From Cloeon dipterum (taxonomy: Eukaryota; Arthropoda; Insecta; Ephemeroptera; Baetidae), in contig NC_088788.1 in the NCBI RefSeq assembly GCF_949628265.1, forward strand, positions 8,184,001 through 8,248,000: 64,000 bases of DNA, written 5' to 3'. The first letter of the stretch is position 1. Every line of letters starts with the position of its first letter. Shown in pieces: positions 1 through 9,828 of the stretch. The translations under genes were made by a program, and so were the position numbers. Under the pieces are notes generated by a model. That model did no database searches and was not told the origin of the DNA. It saw only the letters and a program-made list of their open reading frames with translations.

Positions 1-942
1 CAAACGGTCCTTTCATATCAGATATTTGAATGAGAGGTGAATTTTTCTGTGCGCAGCGATGGATAACTGCTTGAATAGTTTCTCCATTCCCTCTACCGTC
101 TGAGACCTCTATTTTAACCTTGTTTTTTGACAGAATGGAAAAATGGAAAGGTACGCCTACTTTCGTGAATTTTATTAATTTGTTTCTGCGTAGTATGGGT
201 AGGTCTAAAAAAAATTTGATTAGGAGTAGACAAATAAGACCTGGATTTATTACCATTCCAGCGGTAATCAGTGATAAAGCCATCCGTGGGTATGCTTGTC
301 ACCCATGTTATCTTGTCATCTTTTTTCTTGTTCCATTTGTTGCAAGAAGCATTCTGGACCAAATCACAGTCATACTCACTCATCAATAAAGGCTTTCCTT
401 TGTCGTCCAAGTACTCCACTTTGGTGAAATCTGTATTTAGTTGGGGAGCCGAGTTATCATTAAATTTGCAAGTGTTGTTTTACACCGTGAGCATTATTTG
501 CCTTTAACCGGGATGAATAGCTAACAATAAGTGACAGCAAGAGAATTAAGAATTCTCTCCTATCTCTTACTGTACAACAGTCTTTCCCTACCTCTAACAA
601 TAATACTTTATCTCTCAATTAACCACGGATTAAGCGATTAGTTAAATTAATTCAATATGATCTCCCCATTTCAGCTTTATGTCATTTATGTTAGCTCAAT
701 ATTTAATAAAACTAACCATCGGTGGCATCCGGCGTTTTAACAAATGCTACAGCAGATTCGAAGTTGGAAGTTATGCACGCTGCAGTCTCGTTATTTCCTC
801 TTTTGATGGAGATCAAATCACCTTGAACTAATTGAACAGAATTATCGGTCTTAATTTAAATGTGCGAAATGAGAAGGTTGGATACTAACTCACCTCTTGC
901 CAAAAGCAATAGAACAAGTGGAAGGCTCCCAAGTACTTGCAT
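1..942 (-). CDS. Mucin-stalk receptor-like protein, copy A (3' part off the left edge)
   Basis: First four exons of a gene of the same family as copies B-D; it is transcribed leftward and leaves the window. Exons: 942-894, 827-717, 430-254, 204-1. Exon 1 encodes a signal peptide (MQVLGSLPLVLLLLAR). Exon 2 contains the family motif QGDLISIKRGN, exon 3 contains KVEYLDDKGKPLLMSEYDCD and ends in the invariant DYRWNG, and exon 4 starts DLPIL and carries FHFSILSKNKVKIEV. All junctions are GT-AG and all four exons are joined in phase 1. No stop or frameshift is visible, so this copy looks functional as far as it is seen. Exon 4 is of the split type found in copy D, judged by its length and sequence. 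The function is not known; a secreted or membrane ectodomain is inferred from the signal peptide. Confidence 0.75.
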
Positions 943-2112
943 TTTGCACGTCGAATAACTATATTATACGATTCAGATTTTCAACTTTCGTTTTATCCAC
1001 GAGGAAGTATTACAAGTCTAGATAAAAACGAACAGCTGGTTCTAATCAAAAATGTTTTGAAAGTAAGAAAATCCCTCCAAAGAAATTTACTTGTAGGTTT
1101 TATTTATTTCAGTTTATGTGTACTACTTCATTTGGAAATTTTAAATAACGATTTGGCTATCAAATCAAAATTATTGATGAACTTTTGATTGATGAAAATT
1201 ACAGGTATAAGTTTATATCATCCTTTTCAGGTCTGTTTACAAAATTTTATTTTTTCTGCTTAAAAAGTCACTTTATCTCATTGTCAGTCCTTATTATTCT
1301 CTCAATTATTGCCGACTGGAACTTTATATTGTATAATTTCATTTTTCCTGGTGATAGTGCGTTTCCAGTTTCCATCACCACGGGATTGTTTTTCTTTGAT
1401 TTAATTATTAATAATTGGTCTTACAATGGTTCCCATTCTTTATAATTTACCAAAAGCAAGGAAGCCATTGTGTCGTGATACTTCTTGGCCTGATTTGACC
1501 CAACGCGCTTATAAAAGACAATTTTATACATAAAGCGATGGTTCTTGGTTCTTGGGTAGCGGCTGGCGGCCACGCGGCGCGCCTTGGGTCTTCAAGCGCG
1601 CGTTGGGGCAGATCAGTCCGAGAAGTGTCACGACACATGGTAAAAAATATTAAATATTTTTTCTTTCAAAAAGAAACCTTACGGCGCATGAGTTTCTAGT
1701 GACAATCATGTTGGCAAACATTGCACGACAAAATAAAACATTTCGTTCGTCCATGCTTTTTTTTAGAATTTTTTATTATCCTTTTCACGCACACAAGCAA
1801 TGTCCCTATCTTGTGACATTTTTATTCTCCAAGCCATAAATAATGTACACGTAAGTATTGTTTTATAAAATTTATAATAGCTAAACAGGTTTAGAAACTC
1901 CACTTTAAATCTGAAGTCTCGCTCAACTTATCATTAAATAATTTTATTGTATGTATTCATATAGTATGTTCATATAGATTAAAATAATGCATTCGTATGT
2001 TATTTAATTTGATCTAAGCTGGATACTGATAAGCAATAACTGTATAATGGATGGACATAATATTGGTATTCAATGAATTATAATATGAAAAATAAATTTT
2101 CGAACCCAGAGG
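943..2112. other. Spacer between copies A and B
   Basis: AT-rich, no convincing exon on either strand. From about 1190 it matches the flank of copy C (5870-6787), so it is duplicated non-coding DNA including the presumed 3' UTR region of copy B. The stretch at ~1490-1635 is GC-richer (ggcggccacgcggcgcgcc) and has no counterpart in the other unit, suggesting a small insertion. Confidence 0.5.
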
Positions 2113-4788
2113 TCAGGGAGTGGCATATCTCGAAAAGTAGGTTTCGGCCTCGGTGTGCTCTTCCTGTGGAGAGGGCGTCGGCAATTTTAACCTGCGTCGG
2201 TTCAAATGGATCGAGTCATCAAGCCGTCTAAGATATCTGTAGTAGAAAAGCTGGAACGCGAGGAAGGTGAAGCTTCCGATGTTCCAGCTGGTGGTCAGTA
2301 TAACCATGTCGCGGATCTTTTTATTGGCTTCATCGCAGGATATATTACTGCTTGAATTTGAGTTTGAGTCGTTACTTATTGGCTCTTGAAAAGTGGGTGT
2401 TGTTTCCTGGGAACCCTCGGTTTTGCTACTTGCTGTGGTAGTAGTGATAGTTGATGTCAGCATTGTTGTCGATTTGGTCGTTCTTGTCATTGTTGATACC
2501 CTCGTCGTTGCTTTACTTTTTGGCATTGTTGTTGGTGTGGTTGTTTTTGCTGTCGTTGATGTTGGTATTGTAATTTTTCTCGTTGTTCTTGGTGGTTGTT
2601 TCGTGTTCTTTCTTGTTGTTGCTGTTGTAGTTTGCAGTTTTGTTGTTGATGTAGTCGTTTTTATTGTCGTTGATGTTGCTTGAGTTGTGATAGTTGTTTC
2701 TGATGGTGGTGGTGAGGGTTGTGTTGTACTCGTTGTTTTTTTACTATCGCTTTCCTTACTGGTTGAGTCAGTGAAGTTAACGCACTCTCCGTTTTCTCGG
2801 CACGCTTTTAATGTGGAACAATTCTCTCCAAGCGCATGACACACGGCCGAATTGTTGGCGACTAAATTAAAATATTTAGATACCATACGAAATAATAACC
2901 AAGGTTACCTTCTAACAATCTTTCCTTCGTGGTCAAATTTTGTTCACTCTCCGCCAACAAATGACAGCTTTCCATGTTCTTCCCTTTTGGTTTCACCATT
3001 GAATCGCCTTCAAATTTTAGAATCCAATTAATTTCTATTTAACAAGTGAAAATATGTACCTCCTGCACAGAATTTGATTCCGCCAATTCTGATTCTGCCT
3101 GGGCCTGCTGTCAACTTCAGTTTCCATTTGCCAACCAGTGTCAACGTATTGTTTTCAAACCTCCTCGTGACCCATTTGTTTTTTATTTCACTGCTAGCAT
3201 TCAGGGCATAATGTTGCAAACGTTTTTCGCCTTGGGTGATCGTTAAATCAAATGCTTTATTGGGTGCATCGCCACTTAAAAAAACGACGTCAGCACAAAA
3301 TCCTTTTGCATTTTCCAGCACTTCCAACTCCATTGATGAATTAGTGGAAGGATTAGAAAATAAATAATTGTCTGGAAAATAAATGTTCTTCGTTAAACAA
3401 GGTTAAATTATAACAAAGCTATACTTTTTTACTATAGTAATGCTTACATTTGTGGATTTTTAAGAGTCCTCTGCCAGATATTTCGAGTTTTAACTCACAT
3501 TGTGCGTTTTCTGTACACGAAGTTCTGTAACAGTTGAAGGAATGATCAACGATTGCACTGGTCGGCTGACTCTGATTTAAATGATTACAAACAAACAATT
3601 TATCGTAAAAAGATTCTCAAGGGTTTCCTGCATCTGTCCTAGCTACGAAACCTGGTCTGAGCATTTATTTGCCACTCTTAACATACATAAAAATGAATAT
3701 TTCATGAAAGTAAAACTTAAATCACCAAATGTTATAACAAATGAGATGATATAGAGGTCAAACAGCGTGAAAACGATTAATTTTTTACGTTTAAATTATT
3801 TTATGCTTCAATCTTTCTCTTATTTCAAAATGAAGTAAAAAAATCAACAACGAAGGTGGATGCACCCATAAGCAGGTTTTCATAATTCATATGAATATTC
3901 TAAAATATCATTCAATGTAGAAAATGAGAATGTAAAATGAGTTTAAAAAAAACAGTTATTTAATTACGTGTGCTATAAAGAGACTTAAAACTTTTACACC
4001 AACTGCAAAAACACTTACCTTATAAATAATTCAAGTTTTTTTTATTATTTGAACAAAAAAATAAAATTATAAATTGTTTACTGACCTTATGTTCAGTTGA
4101 ACATCGCTTTCCGCAATTTTTGTAAAAACGTCATTGCCAGCACTATTTTTAGATTGTGACCATTTGTTTCGTTCGTGAATTTTGTTTCCCGCTTGCTCCT
4201 CGGCCAAAAATGAAAAATGGAAAGGCGCTCTGTGACTTATGCTGTAAGTTTGAATTAACGATGTTCTGCTAACGAAATATGTGGGCAGATCTGGAAATTA
4301 TGGTGCACGATAAATGACAAACCTTTGACCTTGTGAGTTAATTAAGATACCATTCCAACGGTAGTCTGTGATGGCACCACCTACTTCGCTAGCTAAATTC
4401 CATCCTTGGTTATTCCTTTTCTTCCAATTCCATTGCGTACAATTTCCTGTGACCAAATCACAGTCATATTTGCTAAGTGGAATAGACTTTCCTTCGCCGT
4501 CCGAGTAATCCACTTTGGTGAAATCTTATTTTTTTCAATTGCTTAATAAGATTCAGTATTTATTTACTTTTCGCAAACCTTTGTCGCCGTCAGGTCTCTT
4601 TACAAACGCTACCGCGGACGTGTAATTATTCGTTAAGCAAGCCACTACATTTTTTCCTTTTTTTATCGTAATCAAATCACAGTGGGCTACAACGACATTA
4701 TTAAAATTAAAGGAGATAACTGGAAAATAGGAAACTTACAATTGCCGAAAAGTAAAAGGAATAGTAGCAGCTGCAGCAGTCCAAGCAT
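2113..4788 (-). CDS. Mucin-stalk single-pass membrane protein, copy B (590 aa)
   Basis: Eight exons: 4788-4740, 4686-4579, 4524-4351, 4290-4086, 3524-3448, 3371-3060, 3007-2909, 2861-2113, all GT-AG with continuous frame. Residues 1-16 are a Leu-rich signal peptide (MLGLLQLLLFLLLFGN). Residues 17-180 are beta-strand-like modules with conserved motifs KYDCDLVTGNC, DYRWNG and FHFSFLA; this stretch weakly recalls the farnesoic acid O-methyltransferase-type (Methyltransf_FA) beta sandwich, which I cannot confirm. Residues ~204-307 are a second beta-type domain (GFCADVVFL ... WKLKLTAG ... IGGIKFCAGG), reminiscent of a MAM or galactose-binding fold. A short Cys motif follows (CHALGENC...ACRENGEC), then a ~130-residue Thr/Ser/Lys stalk, a TM helix at ~525-547 and a 43-residue basic tail with KLPTPSPQEE. 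Type I topology is inferred. The stalk is roughly 100 residues longer than in copy C. No named family was recognised. Confidence 0.8.
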
Positions 4789-4979
4789 TTCGTATCACAA
4801 ATAACACTTTTGAGTTAAATTAAACTCACACACAAGGAAGTTGGAAGTTGAGTTTAGCAGTCTTGACGATTAAATGCTAAAAACAGAACAGGGAAAGTGA
4901 TTAAAAAAATCCAAAGCAACACGCTTTGGAGAGAACTGGTTCGGTTTTCCTTATGTATCAGCTAAAGAGAGTTAAAACT

Positions 4980-5040
4980 AAAACCTTACCCTTTTAGATA
5001 ATAGCAAGAGAAAGAGTGAAAGCTGTTGAAGTCACTCCTC
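4980..5040 (-). pseudogene. Relic signal-peptide exon of the receptor family
   Basis: Just upstream of copy B, the minus strand reads LQQLSLFLLLLSK followed by a GT donor (AAAAG then gtaagg), which matches the family's exon 1. The initiating ATG is gone: the equivalent position reads GAG TGA. It is the duplicate of the relic exon at ~9613-9660 and so dates the decay of this exon to before the block duplication. Confidence 0.55.
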
Positions 5041-5204
5041 ATCGTCTCATGAACAATACTGACAAAATATTCTACTCGCATGCTGACGCATTGCGGTATT
5101 TCCTCTTGGAATAATAAAAGTCTCTTTTATATATTAATGCAATGAAACACATTTAAAATTCAATATTCCCTTTTATTTTAAATAATCTAACTCTGTAGCT
5201 TTTG

Positions 5205-5640
5205 CTAATTGATTATTGAAAAGCTTGTTTCTGCTTGGACGTGCTCGTTGGGCGGAGTGGGTAATCTTTGCCGGTGTTGATAAGAACGGATCGAATCCTG
5301 CAGCTTCCTTAAATTGCGATAGTAAAAAAGCATAAAAACGAGAAAGGTGTAGCTTCCGATATTGCAGCTGGTCGTCAGAATAACCATGTCACGGATCCTC
5401 CCGGTTTTCTCCACGCACGATTCCGAACTGCTTTCAGGGTTCGTTCCTCCTGGGAGGACTGTTGTTTGGACATTATTTTATAATGTTGTGGAGCTAGTTG
5501 GAGTGGACTGTGTGTATTTATTACTGGTTTATCCCGCAAAGCACACGCACTCTCCGCTCTTTCTGCATGCCGAAAGTCCAGAACAAATTCTTCCAAGTCC
5601 GAATTTTTTCCCGACGGCCATTTTCACGGCTGACAATATT
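5205..5640 (-). pseudogene. Relic last exon of a copy D-like receptor
   Basis: The TM helix and cytoplasmic tail are nearly identical to copy D (MVILTTSCNIGSYTFLVFML, then RQRLPTPPNEHVQAETSFS). The upstream Cys motif is also recognisable (SACRKSGECVCFAG) but is followed by an in-frame TAA where copy D has Ser. A short insertion further on shifts the frame (tataaaataatgtcc against taaataatgtcc in D). No acceptor or upstream exons accompany it. It is best explained as the truncated end of a D-type gene carried along when the block containing B and C was duplicated. Confidence 0.75.
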
Positions 5641-6787
5641 GTAAACGAAAATTGATAAGGACATTTTTTCTCCTGCACTTATTATTTTTTACCTTTTTTC
5701 CCGGTGGCTAGCGCAGTTTTGCCAGATTCACGACGGATGGTGGCTACCCACATGACCCAAAATTTTCCGGCTGGCGCGGCGCAGCTTGGCTAGCTGATAT
5801 TCATTTGAAAATTTTAAATGAAAAGTATAAAAAAATACGATGTGGCTTATCTTTATATAATAAATATGCGATTAACTATTGATACAATTTATAGGTAAAA
5901 GTTTACTTCTTCCTTTCTCAAGGTATTTTTACAAAATTTTATATTCTACTTCAATTGTCACTTTAACTCTTTGTCACTTGTCAGTCCATATTATTCTATC
6001 ACTTTTTGGCAATTGGAACAATTTATTTCACTTTTTCCTCGTGAGAGTGCGTTTCCATCACCGTCACATTGCTTTTTTTACTTAAAAAAAAAAATGAAAA
6101 ATCTATATCGTGATTGTTAATAGTAATTGGTCCTACCGTTATTGTTTCCATTCTTATTAATTTACTTAGTCAGAAACCATTGTAAATTAATCAATAGTTA
6201 TTATTTTTTCTAAAAAGAACCTTACAGCGCATGAGTGCCAGATTGTGAGTAACAATCGAAGTGGGAAGCATTGCATGACAAAATAAAACATTTTCTCCGT
6301 GCTTTTATAAAATTTGTAATGTCCTTTTCATTATAGATTACACACAAAAGCAATGTCCCTTTCTAGTGACATTTTTCTCCAAGCCATAAATAATGTACTA
6401 AAGTATTGTTTTATAATATTTTTAAAAGCTAAACAGGTTCAGAAAATCCGCTATATATCTGAAGTCTCACTCAACTGATCATTCATTTTTTTTTAATTTA
6501 TGGTATGTTCATTGTTTCCAATATTGCTTATTTATATTTAAAATTTTAGATTTAAATATATCTAATTTAGATACTATTTATAGATATAAGTATAATGGTT
6601 AGAAATAATGATGACAATCTGGTGTTAATGAATAAATATGAGAATAATTATTTCAACCCTGAGGTCAGGGAGCGAAAATTCTCGGAAAGAAGGTTTTGGC
6701 CACAGCGTGTTCTTGCTGTGGAGAGGGCGTCGACAATGTTAACCTGCGTTGGTTCAAATGGATCGAGCCATCAAGCCCTCTCATATA

Positions 6788-9077
6788 TTATCTGAAATAG
6801 AAAAGCTGAAACGCGAGGAAGATGTAGCTTCCGATGTTCCAGCTTGTGGCCAGTATAGTCAGTATAATCATATCGCGGAAATTTTTATTGGCTTCGGCAT
6901 CGCAGGATATATTACGGCTCAAATTTGAGCCTGTGTCGCTACTGATTGGCTCTTGAAAAGTAGTTGTTGATGTTGTCGTTTTTGTTGTTGATGTTGGTTT
7001 AGTTGTGATAGTTGTTTCTGATGGTGGTGGTGGGGGTTTTGTTGTACTTGTTGTTGTTTTACTATCGCTATCCTTACTTGTTGAGTCAGTGAAGTAAACA
7101 CACTCTCCGTTTTCTCGGCACGCTTTTAATGTGGAACAATTCTCTCCAAGCGCATGACACACGGCCGAATTGCTGGCGACTAAATTAAAATATTTATACA
7201 CCGTACGAAATAATAACCAAGGTTACCTTCTAACAATCTTTCCTTCGTGGTCAAATTTTGTTCACTCTCCGCCAACAAATGACAGCTTTCCATGTTCTTC
7301 CCTTTTGGTTTCACCATTGAATCGCCTTCAAAATTTAGAATTTAATTAATTTCTATTTAACAAATGAAATTTTTGTACCTCCTGCACAGAATTTGATTCC
7401 GCCAATTCTGATTCTGCCTGGGCCTGCTGTCAACTTCAGTTTCCATTTGCCAACCAGTGTCAACGTCTTGTTTTCAAACCTCCTCGTGACCCATTTGTTT
7501 TTTATTTCACTGCTAGCATTCAGGGCATAATGTTGCAAACGTTTTTCACCTTGGGTGATCGTTAAATCAAATGCCTTATTGGATGTTTCGCTACTTAAAA
7601 AAACCACGTCTGCACAAAATCCTTTTGCACTTTCCAGCACTTCCAACTCCATTGATGAATAAGTGGAAGGATTAGAAAATAAATAATTGTCTGGAAAATA
7701 AATGTTCTTCATTAAGCAAGGTTAAATTACGACAAAGCAATACTTTTTTATCATAGAAATGCTTACATTTGTGGATTTTTAAGAGTCCTCTGCCATATAT
7801 TTCGAGTTTTAACTCACATTCTAAGTATTTTGTACACGAAGTTCTGTAACATTAGAAGGAATGATCAAAGAATGCAATGGTCGGCTGTCTTTGTTGTAAA
7901 TCAATACTTTGACAAACAGTTTATTGTAGGAAGATTCTAAAGGTTTTCCTCCGTCTAGCCTAGCTACGTAACATGGTTTGCGCATTTATTCGCAACATCT
8001 TATTGGTATTTTAGTATATTACATAAAATTAATAATTTTTGACTGTAACTTAAATCACTAAATAATGTTATAACAAATGAGATGATATAGGCTAAATAGA
8101 GTAAGTACCATTAATTTTAGACGTTTAAAATTTTTTATCCTTTAATTTTAATGAAGGCAGATGCACACCTACGCAAATAGTCATAATTTCAACTGAAGAA
8201 TTTAAAATGACTGTCAATGTAAAAAATTAGAATGCAAAATTAGTTATTTAAATACGTGCTATAAAGTAACACTAAACTAACACAAACTACAGAAACACAA
8301 TCCTGTATAGTTCAAGTCTGTTTTTTATTTAAACAAAAAAATATCATATAAAAGATTACTAACCTTTTAAAACCTATGTGCAATTGAACAGCGCTTTCCA
8401 ACGTTATTGTTAAATCGTTTTTGTAGGCACTACTTTCAAATTGTGACCATTTTTTTCGTTCATGAGTTTTGTTTCCCGCTTCCTCCTTGGCCAGAAATGA
8501 AAAATGGAAAGGCGCTCTGTGACTTATCATGTACGTTTGGCTTAACGATGTTCTGTTAACGAAATATGTTGGCAGATCTGGAAATTACAGTGCATGATAA
8601 ATGACAAACCTTTGACCTTGTGAGTTAATTAAAATACTATTCCAACGGTAGTCTGTGATGGCACCACCTATTTCGCTAGCTAAATACCATCCTTGGTAAT
8701 TCCTTTTCTTCCAATTCCATTGCGTACAATTTCCTGTGACCAAATCACAGTCGTATTTGCTTAGCGGAATAGGCTTTCCATCGCCGTCCGAGTAATCCAC
8801 TTTGGTGAAATCTTATATTTTTTAATTGTTTAAAGTAAGTTTAATTATTTTTTTTCTTTTCGCAAACCTTTGTCGCCATCAGGTCTTTTTACAAACGCTA
8901 CCGCGGACGTGTAATCATTTGTCAAGCAAGCCACTACATCTTTTCCTTTTTTTATCGCAATCAAATCACAGTGGGCTACACCGATATTATTTAAATTAAA
9001 GGAACTTACTGGAAAATAGGAAACTTACAATTGCCGAAAAGCAAGAGGAATAGTAGCAGCTGCAGCAGTCCAAGCAT
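6788..9077 (-). CDS. Mucin-stalk single-pass membrane protein, copy C (474 aa, tail lost)
   Basis: Eight exons with the same structure as copy B: 9077-9029, 8975-8868, 8811-8638, 8577-8364, 7843-7767, 7690-7379, 7325-7227, 7179-6788. Signal peptide, ectodomain modules and Cys motif are very close to B. The Thr/Ser/Pro stalk is short (about 35-40 residues). The TM helix ends in LFYFR followed by TAA. In B the next codons encode a 43-residue cytoplasmic tail; in C the tail frame still runs open after the TAA down to a TGA at 6665-6667, so the stop is a recent, clean loss of the tail. A 9-base tandem insertion also lengthens the start of the TM (IILTILATS). Exon 4 is longer than in B by three codons at its 3' end. 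The protein may still be displayed at the surface without a signalling tail, or the gene may be on its way to decay. Confidence 0.75.
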
Positions 9078-9249
9078 TTCATACCACAAATAATTGTTTT
9101 AAATTAAAGTGGCATTTAAGGAAGTTTAAAGTTGAGATTAGGAGTCTTGTCGATTAAATACAAGGAAAAATGATAAAAAAAATCCAAAATAAATCAAGAC
9201 GCAGTGGTACATTGAGAAATGCTTTGGTTTCCCTGATAATTTAATTAAT

Positions 9250-9665
9250 TTAACTTGAGTCATTCATCATAAATAAGGTCGTTTTTACCAGGAGTTACGT
9301 TTTTTCATCCAGCGTTAATACAATTTTCCGAGACCGAGTTACACTCGTAATGACTCAACGGAATGGATTTATTAGTAACATACAAGCAAAGTCTAAATTT
9401 TGAAAACGAGGTTGAAGAAAAATGTTTTATAATAAAAAAGAACTCCTAAACCTATTCCAATTTCCGGTATTTTCACAAACGCTGCCGCAGATTGGTGATT
9501 AGATTATCTGCCAGGCAAGCTACTATCTCATTTCCTTTCTTGATTGAAACCAAATCACCATATGCTAGCTAATTCTAAAATTTATGGAGTGAATAAGGAG
9601 GGTAAAAACCTTACCTTTTAGTGTAAAGCAAAAGAAAGAGTTAAAGCTGCTGAAGCCACTCCTTA
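9250..9665 (-). pseudogene. Relic 5' exons (1-3) of the receptor family
   Basis: Three degenerate exons in gene order. The signal exon at ~9660-9613 reads WLQQL, stop, LFLLLYTK and then a GT donor. An exon-2 relic at ~9585-9465 reads GDLVSIKKGNEIVACLADN and then shifts frame before SAAAFVKIP. An exon-3 relic at ~9375-9270 reads IPLSHYECNSVSENC before a frameshift and stops. No later exons follow before copy C starts at 9077. It is a 5' fragment of a dead copy lying between D and C. Confidence 0.65.
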
Positions 9666-9828
9666 TCGTCTCGTGAACAATACTCAGTTTATTCTATTCT
9701 ATACACGCATGTTAACGCACTGTGAACCATGAAGCACCAGCGGTTTTTCCTCTTTTTTTGTGTGTAGTCATGCAATAAAACACAGTACAAAATTAAATAA
9801 ACCCTTTTATTTTAAATAATCTAACTTG

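Larger units (their letters stand above)
1190..5690. repeat. Left unit of a ~4.6-kb tandem segmental duplication
   Basis: This stretch (3' flank, copy B, relic signal exon, relic D-type last exon) aligns in order with 5870-10300 (3' flank, copy C, relic 5' exons, last exon of copy D). Anchors: stop codons 2113/6665 (ancestral), start codons 4788/9077, D-type tail stops 5205/9829, and shared 3' flanking text (catgacaaaataaaacat around 1725 and 6270). Spacings of 4.3-4.6 kb between pairs show indels after duplication. Borders are approximate. Confidence 0.7.

Noticed and set aside
2393..2683. Long Val-rich open frame on the plus strand
   Set aside because: It is the complement of the Thr-rich stalk of copy B (ACN codons read backward as GTN/GTT) and has no splice or start context.
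3560..3660. Possible extra exon in copies B and C, since C reads GKPLESSYNKLFVKVLIY near 7900-7950
   Set aside because: In both copies exon 4 joins the TSC exon in frame without it; the stretch contains stops in B and is out of phase in C, so it is intron, at most an old relic.
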